Assembly (NCBI RefSeq): GCF_012027325.1
Contig: NZ_SNUG01000006.1
Coordinates: 29,788-93,787 of the forward strand
DNA length: 64,000 bases
Source: Thermococcus sp. M39
GTDB taxonomy: Archaea > Methanobacteriota_B > Thermococci > Thermococcales > Thermococcaceae
Reading direction: 5' to 3'
The notes under the pieces were generated by a model. It had not been told where the DNA came from, searched no databases, and saw nothing but the letters and a program-made list of their open reading frames with translations. The first letter of the stretch is position 1. Each line of letters begins with the position of its first letter. The position numbers and the translations under genes were made by a program. This document shows positions 44,485-53,987 of the stretch, in pieces.

Positions 44485-46443
44485 ATGAAGAAAGGGGCGA
44501 TAATGTTTATGCTAATTATTTCCTTGATAGTTTCCCAACTCGTTGCAGCATCATCGATTTCAGGATGGATTTTAGTTCCCCAAAAAATACAAATTGGAGG
44601 AACAGTAATAGAGCTGGAGGACATTTCAACAGTTGATGGTTCACTATTTGTCAAAATCCAAAATGAAACTGCCTCAAAAGAGTTTCTGCTCTTTATAGGC
44701 TCAAATGTAAGCTTTAACTACCTAACGCTATCTCTCCAAAAATCGGTGATAGGAACAAAAGCCTATGCATATCTTCAAATTGAGTATCCAATACTCTTTG
44801 AAGGGGAGAGCATACAAATTAATCAGTATAACATTACACTTCTTAGCGTAACAGACAAAGGTGCCAAAGTGCTGGTTAAGTATGGAAACTCCTCAAAAGA
44901 ATTCACAACTCAAACGATTGAAATTGAAAATATAAAACTATCCATAACCCCCTACCCGAAAATATTCTCCGGATACTTAAAAAGAGGAGGCTCAATATCC
45001 TTTTACGGACACAGAATAACTTTGGAAGACGTGAAAATTGAGAATTCGACCGATGGGTACAAAGAGGTTGTCATAATATCCATAGATGGAACTCAATATG
45101 AAGTAACAGTTGGAGAAAATCTAGATACCCAGATATTCCACATAGAAACACATTCGCTAATTGGTGTTGACTATCTATCTTTGGATGCCTATGTAAAAGG
45201 AGCATATATAGACATGCAGATATATCCAGATTTTTCAGAAAAGGTGTATGAAGGGAAAGATGTCAAAATGGGACCCTATCTAGTGAGAGCTGAGTACATT
45301 GTAGGGAATTCAGTTTATGTTTCTATACGCAATAATTGTGGACAGGTGCTTTCGGAGGGATTCATTTACTCTGGAAACTTCACATCAATGAAGTACTACA
45401 AGGGACTCGGAATTGTGCTTGATTCCACAGGTACAGACTCCAATGGAAAATATGCGAATATTGTAGGATTTTTGTATCCAGAAGAAATCCCATCAATCAA
45501 AAATGTGTCGCTTTTAGATGTGTCGCTATTAGCCCCACAATCAGCCCCTATTCAATATCAACCCTTCACTGCCAAGATAATCGTTAAGAACATTGGAGAT
45601 GCCACACTCAACAATGTCTATATTAGGTACTCTCCCTCAAAAGGTATCGAAGTTCTCAGTGGAGGAGATTATTATATTGAATCATTGCCTCCCAAAGCTT
45701 CCAAAGAATACACCCTGGTACTTAGAAGCAACCTTAGCGGAGAGATATCATTGGGAAAAGTCGTGGTTACTGCTGATGTCCCATATGAGCTTGCCTGTGG
45801 AGGATATACAAAAGTAACGTTTTATTCAAATTCACCTTTCTTAAATGTGACCAGAGCAAGAATTAAGTATCTAATTAATCTTGATGTCCCTTCAGAGGTA
45901 CAAGTTGGAAAGCCGTTCGAAGTTAGACTATCAGTTCAAAACGTTGGAAATGTAAATGTTCCGGTTCTCATAAATATCCCCCTAGAGAAAAGCTTTGCAT
46001 TGGTATCATCAAAGTATCTCTCGTATTCCGGTGAATCACTGTCAGACAGCATATCTCTAGAACCAAATGAGACAAGAGAATACCCATTAACCCTTGTAGC
46101 TATCACTCCCGGCAAATTTAATATGAGTGCAGTAATTCTGTTCCAGAACAGAAAGGTAGCAGAAACATCTCAAGAAATCATTGTGTCTGCCCCTCTTCAA
46201 GGTAATTATACACGAACTATAACAGTCACCCACACAGTGAAGAACAACGAAAGCGTTCACCCAGAAACTGTCACCGTTACACAGACTATAACCCAAACAA
46301 TATCAAAAACAATCACTATGACAGTAAATAATACAATTGAAGTAATCCCCTTAAAATCAAAGGCAATCTGGTGGGTTATAGGATTTATAGTTGGGGCTGG
46401 AATGATAATCCTAATTGCATGGATTAAAGCAAGGTCAGGCTGA
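44485..46443 (+). CDS. Large uncharacterised surface protein downstream of flaJ
   Basis: A 652-aa exported protein: signal peptide (residues 1-22), a beta-rich N-terminal half with repeating units (IQIGGTVIELEDI, ESIQINQYNITLLSV, GSISFYGHRITLEDV, KDVKMGPYLVRAEYI look like repeats of one S-layer-type module), two CARDB-like immunoglobulin domains (FTAKIIVKNIGDATLNNVYI; FEVRLSVQNVGNVNVPVLI), a Thr-rich stalk (TVTVTQTITQTISKT), and a C-terminal membrane helix with a basic end. Many sequons. It starts 6 nt after flaJ, so is surely in the archaellum transcript. It may be an S-layer collar, stator support or adhesin. Confidence 0.8.
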   Translation: MKKGAIMFMLIISLIVSQLVAASSISGWILVPQKIQIGGTVIELEDISTVDGSLFVKIQNETASKEFLLFIGSNVSFNYLTLSLQKSVIGTKAYAYLQIEYPILFEGESIQINQYNITLLSVTDKGAKVLVKYGNSSKEFTTQTIEIENIKLSITPYPKIFSGYLKRGGSISFYGHRITLEDVKIENSTDGYKEVVIISIDGTQYEVTVGENLDTQIFHIETHSLIGVDYLSLDAYVKGAYIDMQIYPDFSEKVYEGKDVKMGPYLVRAEYIVGNSVYVSIRNNCGQVLSEGFIYSGNFTSMKYYKGLGIVLDSTGTDSNGKYANIVGFLYPEEIPSIKNVSLLDVSLLAPQSAPIQYQPFTAKIIVKNIGDATLNNVYIRYSPSKGIEVLSGGDYYIESLPPKASKEYTLVLRSNLSGEISLGKVVVTADVPYELACGGYTKVTFYSNSPFLNVTRARIKYLINLDVPSEVQVGKPFEVRLSVQNVGNVNVPVLINIPLEKSFALVSSKYLSYSGESLSDSISLEPNETREYPLTLVAITPGKFNMSAVILFQNRKVAETSQEIIVSAPLQGNYTRTITVTHTVKNNESVHPETVTVTQTITQTISKTITMTVNNTIEVIPLKSKAIWWVIGFIVGAGMIILIAWIKARSG

Positions 46444-46491
46444 TGCTAACCCTTTTAAGTCTTACTCTATTTTTGATGTTTAGGTGAGAAG

Positions 46492-48384
46492 ATGAGAAGA
46501 GGTCCAGTATTTTTGGGGAAAGCTTACATTCACTGGTGTGAGAAGTGCAATGTTCCTCTAATCAGCGAGAGATGTGATATTCATGGAAAAGAAGGAATTT
46601 TCAAGCTGGATTTAACTCCCCCCGCAGATGTCAGATTCGCTTTTGAAAAGGATTTGGAGTTCATCAAGAGGGAGTTCAAAAAGCACTATGGAGTTGATAT
46701 CAGCGAGATAATTGATGGAAAGATTGTTCTCCTTAATAAAACTCCAGGAGAAGATGATATCTACGAGATAATATTTGATGGCTATATTTTTGGATGGCTC
46801 CGCTTTGACCCGCTAGAACTTAAATGGAAGCCAGGGCTTAAGGTTGAAGGAGCGATTGCACTTTGGAAACGCTTTGGGAAGAATATGAGAAAATGGATCA
46901 TTGTGGATGAAGGTGCTGTGGAGCCAATAAAGAAAGGTGCAAATGTTCTGCCTGTAGGCATAATTGAGGCAGATCCTTCAATTAAGATAGGGGACGACGT
47001 CATAATTGTAAGTGAAAGCGGAGAAGTAATTGCCACAGGAATAGCGAAGAAAGACTATGAGCAGCTTATAAATCCAAAAGAGAGAGGGACAGGCATTAAA
47101 ACAAGGCACCAGAGAAGTGTTAACTACAGGGAGGGCAAAAATGCCACCATTGATGATGTGATCAGAGCTAACAAATCAGCACTTGAAGAAAGGGTTAGAG
47201 AAGCAAGAGAGTTTATAAGAAAAACTGCTGAGAAGATAAAGCTTCCAATGGCTGTTGCATTTTCTGGTGGCAAAGACAGCTTGGCTGTTTTAGGATTAAT
47301 GCTCGAAGAATTTGGGGGAGGTTTTACGATTTTCTTCAACAACACAGGGATAGAATTCCCTGAAACTCTGCAGTACATTGAGGATATGAAGAAAGACCTT
47401 AAAGACAAAGACATTGAGTTCATAGTTGCCGATGCTAAAGATGCTTTCTGGCATGCTATAAATGTCTTTTCTCCGCCTGGAAGAGACTACCGCTGGTGCT
47501 GTAAGGTTACAAAGCTCGGTCCCATAACACTGACAATAAAAGAGCATTATCCACAAGGTGTTTTGATGTTTGTAGGACAGAGGAAGTATGAGAGTATCCA
47601 GAGGTACAAGCAACCGAGAATTTGGAAAAATCCTTGGGTGCCTAATGAGATAGGAGCTTCCCCAATATTCCACTGGAATGCCCTCGAAGTGTGGCTCTAC
47701 ATTTTCTCAAGGAAGCTAAAGTACAATCCGCTCTACGAAAAAAGACTAGACAGAATTGGCTGCTTCTTATGCCCTAGCTCATCCCTAGCTGAAATCTACA
47801 CTCTTAAAGAGGAAAAACCAGAGCTGTGGGATAGATGGGAGAAAGAACTCGAAAAATGGAGGAAGCGTCTTGATCTTCCTGAAGAATGGATAACCTATGG
47901 ATTCTGGAGATGGAGACAACTCAGCAGAGGACAGAAGAAGCTGGCGGAACAGCTTGGAATTGAGCTTCCAGAGAAGAGGGTCTGGGAACCAGTGAGATAT
48001 TCCATTGAAGAGCATGATGATGGATACTTAGTAAAGCTAAACACAGCAATAAACTTGAAGAGAATTAAAGAAGTTGCTCCCATTCTTGGTGAAGTTGAAA
48101 TAGGAGAAAATTACATAAAGGTTGGTGAAATAGTTTTCAAAGAAGAGGGAATATTTACCTCTGAACGGAGAGAAGGTGTTCAAGCATATTATCTCGTCAA
48201 GAGGGCTTATGAATGTGTTGGCTGTGGAGTTTGTGTCGGGAGATGTCCAGAAAATGCGCTGAGCATAAATCCAAAGACGAGAAAAATTGTCGTTGATTAT
48301 ACAAAATGCATCCACTGTGGGGAGTGTATGGAAGTATGTCCCCTGTTAAAAATCAAAAATCCAAGGGAAGAAAGCCAGCTTTAA
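46492..48384 (+). CDS. PUA / PAPS-reductase-like / ferredoxin fusion protein
   Basis: A 630-aa multidomain protein: N-terminal zinc-ribbon-like segment (CEKCNVPLISERC), a PUA-type RNA-binding domain (residues about 130-205, ending TGIKTRHQ), a PP-loop ATP pyrophosphatase domain of the PAPS-reductase type (VAFSGGKDSLAVLG near residue 255; WCCKVTKLGP; CFLCPSSS), and two C-terminal [4Fe-4S] motifs (CVGCGVCVGRCP and CIHCGECMEVCP). Thermococcales do not respire sulfate, so the PUA domain suggests RNA thiolation or another adenylation/sulfur reaction. The ATG at 46492 follows AGGTGAGAAG. Confidence 0.82.
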   Translation: MRRGPVFLGKAYIHWCEKCNVPLISERCDIHGKEGIFKLDLTPPADVRFAFEKDLEFIKREFKKHYGVDISEIIDGKIVLLNKTPGEDDIYEIIFDGYIFGWLRFDPLELKWKPGLKVEGAIALWKRFGKNMRKWIIVDEGAVEPIKKGANVLPVGIIEADPSIKIGDDVIIVSESGEVIATGIAKKDYEQLINPKERGTGIKTRHQRSVNYREGKNATIDDVIRANKSALEERVREAREFIRKTAEKIKLPMAVAFSGGKDSLAVLGLMLEEFGGGFTIFFNNTGIEFPETLQYIEDMKKDLKDKDIEFIVADAKDAFWHAINVFSPPGRDYRWCCKVTKLGPITLTIKEHYPQGVLMFVGQRKYESIQRYKQPRIWKNPWVPNEIGASPIFHWNALEVWLYIFSRKLKYNPLYEKRLDRIGCFLCPSSSLAEIYTLKEEKPELWDRWEKELEKWRKRLDLPEEWITYGFWRWRQLSRGQKKLAEQLGIELPEKRVWEPVRYSIEEHDDGYLVKLNTAINLKRIKEVAPILGEVEIGENYIKVGEIVFKEEGIFTSERREGVQAYYLVKRAYECVGCGVCVGRCPENALSINPKTRKIVVDYTKCIHCGECMEVCPLLKIKNPREESQL

Positions 48385-49268
48385 TCATAATATTAGCCCT
48401 CATTTTCCTCCTTCCACTTGCTTTTTCCCAAGAAGAGTATGACTACAACATAGAGAGCTACTCAATTTATTTTGACATAATCAACGACAACACTGTAAAA
48501 GAGACAATTGAAATCAGCTTAACTGCAAATACGAATTTCAGCAGATACGTGTTCTACTCGGACTATCCAATAGAAAATCCCGACGCAATCGTGAAAATTA
48601 ATGGAGAAATGAAGGTTGTAAATGTAAGCGTGAGCAAAATAGTTGGCGGGATTAATGCCGTGTATGTGAAATTTCCTATAGTGCATCCAGGAGACAGAGT
48701 TGAAATCAGAATAAGCTTCTACTCCTCGGGAATGCTGCAGAATGTCCAAAATAAAAAGCAGTTTGCATACTACATAAAATTCAGCCAACCTGTAGGTGTA
48801 TTCTATGTCAGGCTGTTTGTTCCAAAAGGATATGCAATTCTCTCACCAGTAATTCCCTCTCCAGACATGGTAGAAAGCTCAGAGAACAGGCTCGTGTTGG
48901 AATGGAAGAGAGAGAACATCAAAGCTGGAGAGGAGTTCTATTTTATCGTTGGTTTCTCTGGAGAAATCAAGGGCTTCTCCCCTCTGTGGCTTGTCGTAAT
49001 ATTTGTATCTGCATTTGCGGGAGGATTCTTTGCAGGGATGCTGTATAAGGAGAGAAGAGGCAAAGAGAAAGTGGAGATACTCAGAAGTGATGAAGAAAAG
49101 ATTATTGAGCTTCTGAAAAACGGACCGGTTTTGCAGAGTGAACTCGTTAAGAGGCTTGGTGTCTCCAAAGCAAAAGTTAGCCTTCTTCTAAAAGATATGG
49201 AGAAAAAGGGACTAATTGAGCGTGTTAAAGAAGGGAGAAGCTATCTCGTTAAGCTCAAAGAAAGCTAA
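48336..49268 (+). CDS. Membrane-anchored protein with C-terminal HTH domain
   Basis: A 310-aa protein: basic N-terminus and signal/anchor helix (PALIIILALIFLLPLAFS), an extracytoplasmic beta domain of about 190 residues (DUF4897-like look), a membrane helix (SPLWLVVIFVSAFAGGFFAGML), and a cytoplasmic winged-helix domain (VLQSELVKRLGVSKAKVSLLLKDM). This is a one-component membrane regulator layout: it senses something outside and binds DNA inside. The ATG at 48336 overlaps the upstream gene by 49 nt with only a weak site, implying coupling. Signal unknown. Confidence 0.78.
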   Translation: MSPVKNQKSKGRKPALIIILALIFLLPLAFSQEEYDYNIESYSIYFDIINDNTVKETIEISLTANTNFSRYVFYSDYPIENPDAIVKINGEMKVVNVSVSKIVGGINAVYVKFPIVHPGDRVEIRISFYSSGMLQNVQNKKQFAYYIKFSQPVGVFYVRLFVPKGYAILSPVIPSPDMVESSENRLVLEWKRENIKAGEEFYFIVGFSGEIKGFSPLWLVVIFVSAFAGGFFAGMLYKERRGKEKVEILRSDEEKIIELLKNGPVLQSELVKRLGVSKAKVSLLLKDMEKKGLIERVKEGRSYLVKLKES

Positions 49269-49316
49269 GGTTTATAAGCGATAAAAATCAGCTTATAAAA
49301 CTGCGAGGTGAAGAAG

Positions 49317-50628
<1,312 letters not shown>

Positions 50629-50629
50629 G

Positions 50630-51268
50630 ATGAAGATTAAATTAATAGCTTTTGATTTGGAAGGAACGCTGGTAAAATCAAAGTCAAGCTGGGTAGAACT
50701 GCACAAGCGCTTTGGTACTTGGGATAAGGGAAAAGAATATGCCGAGAGATTTTTTAGAGGGGAGTTTGATTATCAAACGTGGGCGGATTTAGATGCATCT
50801 CTTTGGAAAGGACGTAAGAGAGAGGAAATCTTGGAGTGGGCAAATTCTGTTGAGTACATGGAAGGAGTTGAAGAGCTCTTTGAATTTTTGAGAGAGAACA
50901 ATTTTAAAATTGCCATAATCAGCGGGGGTTTAATGTGTCTCGCAAAGAGGGTTGCAGATGAGCTTAACGCGGATTATGTGTTTGCAAATGAGCTCATTTT
51001 CGATGAAGAAGGCAGAGTAACAGGAAAAGTCATTGCAAGGGTTGATTTCCAGAATAAAGGAGAAATTTTAGCAAAGTTAAAAGAGGAGCTTAAGCCTTCA
51101 TTAACAATAGCTGTTGGGGATGGACACAACGACATTGCGATGTTCAAAGTGGCTGATGTCAGCATAGCGGTAAATCCTCACGAAGGTGTTGAAGGTGATT
51201 ATGTTGCAAAGGACTTGAAGGAAGTGAAAGAAATTATCAAGGAGATTTTAGAAGAAAGAGGTCAGTGA
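50630..51268 (+). CDS. HAD hydrolase, SerB/ThrH-like phosphatase
   Basis: A 212-aa haloacid-dehalogenase-fold protein. Motif I is FDLEGTL, where the usual second Asp is Glu, as in the ThrH phosphotransferase group; motif II IISGG, motif III Lys region and motif IV GDGHNDIAMF are intact. It is likely a phosphoserine or small-metabolite phosphatase. The ATG at 50630 follows GGAGGGAATAAG, 1 nt after pcm. Its 3' end is overlapped antisense by a C/D box sRNA. Confidence 0.82.
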   Translation: MKIKLIAFDLEGTLVKSKSSWVELHKRFGTWDKGKEYAERFFRGEFDYQTWADLDASLWKGRKREEILEWANSVEYMEGVEELFEFLRENNFKIAIISGGLMCLAKRVADELNADYVFANELIFDEEGRVTGKVIARVDFQNKGEILAKLKEELKPSLTIAVGDGHNDIAMFKVADVSIAVNPHEGVEGDYVAKDLKEVKEIIKEILEERGQ

Positions 51269-51313
51269 AGGGCGTGTTCATCACTCTTCAGCAAAGCAAA
51301 AGCTCATCATCCC
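51262..51313 (-). ncRNA. C/D box sRNA (methylation guide)
   Basis: On the minus strand: C box ATGATGA (51310-51304), 12-nt guide CTTTTGCTTTGC, D' box CTGA (51291-51288), 3-nt spacer GAG, C' box GTGATGA (51284-51278), 12-nt guide ACACGCCCTTCA, D box CTGA (51265-51262). Flanks GGG and CC can form the terminal stem. This is the compact archaeal double-guide geometry that directs 2'-O-methylation, usually of rRNA or tRNA. It overlaps the end of the HAD gene in antisense. Targets not identified. Confidence 0.85.
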
Positions 51314-51314
51314 T

Positions 51315-51374
51315 GTAGGCCCAGCCGGAACCCCCGCTTCACTGCTCCGCGGAGAGGGCGGGAGCTGGGCCTAC
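51315..51374 (-). ncRNA. GC-rich stem-loop RNA upstream of the C/D sRNA
   Basis: An 11-bp perfect stem (GTAGGCCCAGC at 51315-51325 with GCTGGGCCTAC at 51364-51374) encloses GC-rich inner helices including CTCCGCGGAG and CCCGC/GCGGG. On the minus strand it ends 4 nt before the C box of the sRNA, and TTTTTAAAC near 51397-51406 is a TATA candidate that would start transcription at about the stem. It may be an H/ACA-like or protective domain of a composite RNA, or a terminator; no T-tract follows on either side. Confidence 0.5.
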
Positions 51375-51406
51375 CAGTAAAGCATTAGTAATGACAGTTT
51401 AAAAAC

Positions 51407-52534
51407 CTAAAGCCCACTCATCTTTTGGAGCAATAACCAAAATAGATCACCATAAAAGACAGAGATTAAAAATCCTAAAAAGAGCGCTGGTGCAAAGGGC
51501 ATCGCTTTCCTAACGATGAACTCGTTTTCGAGCTTTCCTTCCTCAACAAGCCTTTTGAGCTTCTCTATTTGTTCTTTGGTTAAGCCTTCGGCAGTTGGAG
51601 ATGCTATGACATTTTCATAACTGGGCTTTAGGAGACTTAAATCGCCAGTAGCTAAAGCTTTTTTGAATTTATCTGTGAAGCTTTCTCTGTCTCTTAGAAT
51701 TTCTCCGTTCTTTTCGTAAATCCACTCTCCAAGAATATCCCACTCTTTAAGCTCCTCAACGGATCTTCTCTCTATGAGTATTTCGTCTCTAAGAACTTTA
51801 ACAATGGAGAAGAAAACTTTGAAAATATAGAATACAACCAAGAGCTTTGCAAAAGACAATAAAAAGACAAATCCAATAATATAGGTGAAAACAACCAATG
51901 CTATGACTCCAAGTGTGTTACCAACTTTTTTGTATTTTCCCAATATTCCTAGCAGCACTAAAGTTCCAACCCACCTAATCAGTGGATGCAATGCAACGCC
52001 AAAATAATATTGCAAAGTTATGAAAAACCCAAGTGATGCCATAATCCAAAGAACCAGTTCAATGGTAAGCATGATGTTTTCGGTAAAGACGGCTTTCAGC
52101 TTATCTATTTTTTTCTTGACGATTAAGCTCCCTAGGGCATATATGAAGAGAAATGGGAATACAGCAAGTATACTATTAAAAAATAGCGTCAGCGCATGTA
52201 ATGGATAATAAACTGCATACGGAGCTTTAATTCTTGCAAACTCAGAAGCATATGGAAAAAGAGCTGCATATGAGGCCAATATTATTACATCACCGCTTGC
52301 CCATCCTCCAATTAAATACAGCACATAACCTATTAAGAGTCCAATTCCCAATCCAATTATCCCCGAGAAAGCACAAAGATAATCCCCATTTTTAATGCCC
52401 TGGTAGGCATAGTATAAAATGCCTGCCCCTGCTATCGGAAGCACATGTTTGTCGTCAATGAATCCAGTTTTGATGTCGGTATACGATGTAAGAACACCCA
52501 TAATAACCCCAAGGCCTATTAAAAACAGCTCCAT
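51407..52534 (-). CDS. A24 family prepilin/prearchaellin peptidase
   Basis: A 375-aa membrane aspartic peptidase. The two catalytic aspartates are in SYTDIKTGFIDD (near residue 20) and GGWASGDVIIL (near residue 80), the A24 signatures, embedded in six or more membrane helices. A C-terminal cytoplasmic extension (residues about 240-345) is unusual for FlaK. It follows two class III pilin genes, so it probably processes them; as the archaellum operon lacks flaK, it may also mature the archaellins. The ATG at 52534 follows GAGGTGAAATA. Confidence 0.88.
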   Translation of the reverse strand: MELFLIGLGVIMGVLTSYTDIKTGFIDDKHVLPIAGAGILYYAYQGIKNGDYLCAFSGIIGLGIGLLIGYVLYLIGGWASGDVIILASYAALFPYASEFARIKAPYAVYYPLHALTLFFNSILAVFPFLFIYALGSLIVKKKIDKLKAVFTENIMLTIELVLWIMASLGFFITLQYYFGVALHPLIRWVGTLVLLGILGKYKKVGNTLGVIALVVFTYIIGFVFLLSFAKLLVVFYIFKVFFSIVKVLRDEILIERRSVEELKEWDILGEWIYEKNGEILRDRESFTDKFKKALATGDLSLLKPSYENVIASPTAEGLTKEQIEKLKRLVEEGKLENEFIVRKAMPFAPALFLGFLISVFYGDLFWLLLQKMSGL

Positions 52535-52546
52535 TATTTCACCTCT

Positions 52547-52711
52547 CTAAAGGTTTTCTATGAGCTTCTGTCTCATAACAGTGGTATAGTTTGCTATAAC
52601 TATGTTTATCTGCCTCATGCTGTCTAGAATGACCCTTAAGGTTACAGCAACGAGTATCAAAGCTGCAGCCACCATAAACAAATACTCCAGTGCAGTTTGA
52701 GCTCGCTTCAA
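52547..52711 (-). CDS. Small class III pilin-like protein, 54 aa
   Basis: A 54-aa protein that is too short to appear in length-filtered ORF lists. TTG start at 52711, 5 nt after AGGTGAGAGAA. The sequence begins MKRAQTALEYLFMVAAALIL, the class III signal (basic residues, cleavage before Gln, hydrophobic helix), almost the same as that of the neighbouring 61-aa pilin. It lies between that pilin and the A24 peptidase, 12 nt upstream of the latter: a three-gene operon. Likely a minor pilin. Confidence 0.85.
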   Translation of the reverse strand: MKRAQTALEYLFMVAAALILVAVTLRVILDSMRQINIVIANYTTVMRQKLIENL

Positions 52712-52746
52712 TTCTCTCACCTAAGATAATTTGAAACTCACCAAAT

Positions 52747-52932
52747 TTAAAGGTTGTCATACGCACTCTTTACTTCTTCCGTAAGGTTAGATGATGCATT
52801 TGTGATTACAGTTCCTAGATTTTCCACGTCTCCTGAAGTTGATTGAGGATGGGTAAGGTACACAATTACAAGAATCATAAATGCCACAGCAATCATGAAC
52901 AAATATTCCAACGCAGCTTGTGCCCTCCTCAC
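52747..52932 (-). CDS. Small class III pilin-like protein, 61 aa
   Basis: A 61-aa pilin precursor: MRRAQAALEYLFMIAVAFMI is a DUF361-type class III signal, followed by a short outer segment (TNASSNLTEEVKSAYDNL) with two sequons. I choose the GTG at 52932 after GGGGGATAGGAAA over the ATG at 52947, because this gives the same layout as the next pilin. A TATA-like GCTTATATTTATAC lies near 52965-52980 and an inverted repeat CTCAA/TTGAG at 52987-52998. Confidence 0.85.
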   Translation of the reverse strand: MRRAQAALEYLFMIAVAFMILVIVYLTHPQSTSGDVENLGTVITNASSNLTEEVKSAYDNL

Positions 52933-53065
52933 TTTCCTATCCCCCATAATACCCAGTAATGTGCAGTATAAATATAAGCATATTTCCTCAAAATTGAGTC
53001 AAACATACTAAAAATTGTAGGATTATAACATTTTTAAACACATTGGTATATTGGTTGTGATGACA

Positions 53066-53413
53066 ATGAGAGTTTATAAATTGTATGTAAGGGATGAATA
53101 CCTTGAAATGATAAAAAGCGGAAAAAAGAGAATTGAGGTTAGGGTGGCATATCCTCAAATAAGAGATATCAAAGCGAAGGATAAGATACTTTTCAACAAT
53201 CTCATTCCAGCTGAAGTAATTAGTGTAAAGAAATACGAAACATTCAGGCAGGTGCTTAGGGAAGAGCCAATCGAGAAGATATTTCCAGACAGCCCAAGCT
53301 TTGAAAAAGCTTTAAAGAGATTTCATGAAATGTATCCAAAATGGAAGGAAAACCGCTACGGTGTCATTGCCATTAAATTCCGCCTTCTGAAACCAAAATC
53401 GAAAGGTGAGTAA
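53066..53413 (+). CDS. ASCH domain protein
   Basis: A 115-aa single-domain protein of the ASCH/PUA-like fold: [24 protein letters not shown] is the usual first strand-helix-strand with GKK and RIEVR, and DKILFNN and [10 protein letters not shown] continue the barrel. ASCH proteins bind or process RNA or nucleosides. A TATA-like TTTTTAAAC about 30 nt upstream indicates a very short leader; the start may also be the ATG at 53060. It is 1 nt upstream of a second ASCH gene. Confidence 0.85.
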   Translation: MRVYKLYVRDEYLEMIKSGKKRIEVRVAYPQIRDIKAKDKILFNNLIPAEVISVKKYETFRQVLREEPIEKIFPDSPSFEKALKRFHEMYPKWKENRYGVIAIKFRLLKPKSKGE

Positions 53414-53414
53414 A

Positions 53415-53987
53415 GTGAAGAACCTAAAATTCGACGGACGCTATAAGGATATGATACTCAGCGGAAAAAAGAGGGCAACCATAAGATTGGGAAGAAAGAT
53501 GAATCTAAAGCCTGGCGATGAAGTGCTGATACATTCTGGCGGGTATGTATTGGCTAAGGGAATAATAAAGAGAGTTGAAACAAAGAAAGTTTCTGAGCTC
53601 ACTGACGAAGATGCCCGACTAGATGGATTTAAAAACAAGGAGGAGCTGATAAAAGCCTTGAAAGAGCATTACAAACATCTAACTCCAAATACACCAGCAA
53701 CAATAATCGAATTCGAACTCACAAAAGTTCTAGATAAACCCATTCTCTCAGCAGACTTTCCATATGAAGGTAACAATCCAATCGAAATTGCAGAAAAGGC
53801 ACTCAAATACCTTGACAATCTAAGCTTTGAGGAAATCGCACTTTTAAACCTCTTCTTGAAAGAAGGAAGCCTTAGAAAGGCAGCATATAAGCTTGGAGGA
53901 CTAAACAAGAGGTACAAAATTAGGGAAGTCTTAAGAAAAGCCTATGAAGAGCTCAAAAAGAAAGATTTAATGGAACCAAAAATTTAA
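53415..53987 (+). CDS. ASCH domain protein with C-terminal helical domain
   Basis: A 190-aa protein: an N-terminal ASCH domain (LSGKKRATIRLGRKMNLKPG, then VLAKGIIKRVETKKVSELT) and a helical C-terminal domain (LSFEEIALLNLFLKEGSLRKAA) that looks like a small winged helix. The start is GTG at 53415, 5 nt after GGTGAG and just past the stop of the first ASCH gene. Two adjacent ASCH proteins in one operon suggest a shared RNA-related role. Overlaps the opposite Lrp-like gene by 4 nt at the 3' end. Confidence 0.83.
   Translation: MKNLKFDGRYKDMILSGKKRATIRLGRKMNLKPGDEVLIHSGGYVLAKGIIKRVETKKVSELTDEDARLDGFKNKEELIKALKEHYKHLTPNTPATIIEFELTKVLDKPILSADFPYEGNNPIEIAEKALKYLDNLSFEEIALLNLFLKEGSLRKAAYKLGGLNKRYKIREVLRKAYEELKKKDLMEPKI

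Noticed and set aside
47124..47673. Antisense frames in the PUA/PAPS-reductase-like gene
   Set aside because: No ribosome site, and the plus strand has a continuous multidomain protein.
51315..51374. Stem-loop read as a simple bidirectional terminator between HAD and peptidase genes
   Set aside because: No T-tract follows on either strand and a TATA-like element is placed to transcribe it; archaeal terminators are usually U-tracts without hairpins. Kept as an ncRNA candidate with moderate confidence instead.
52539..52766. 75-codon frame beginning at 52766
   Set aside because: It is out of frame with the class III signal; the 54-aa TTG-started frame at 52547-52711 has the ribosome site and pilin signature.
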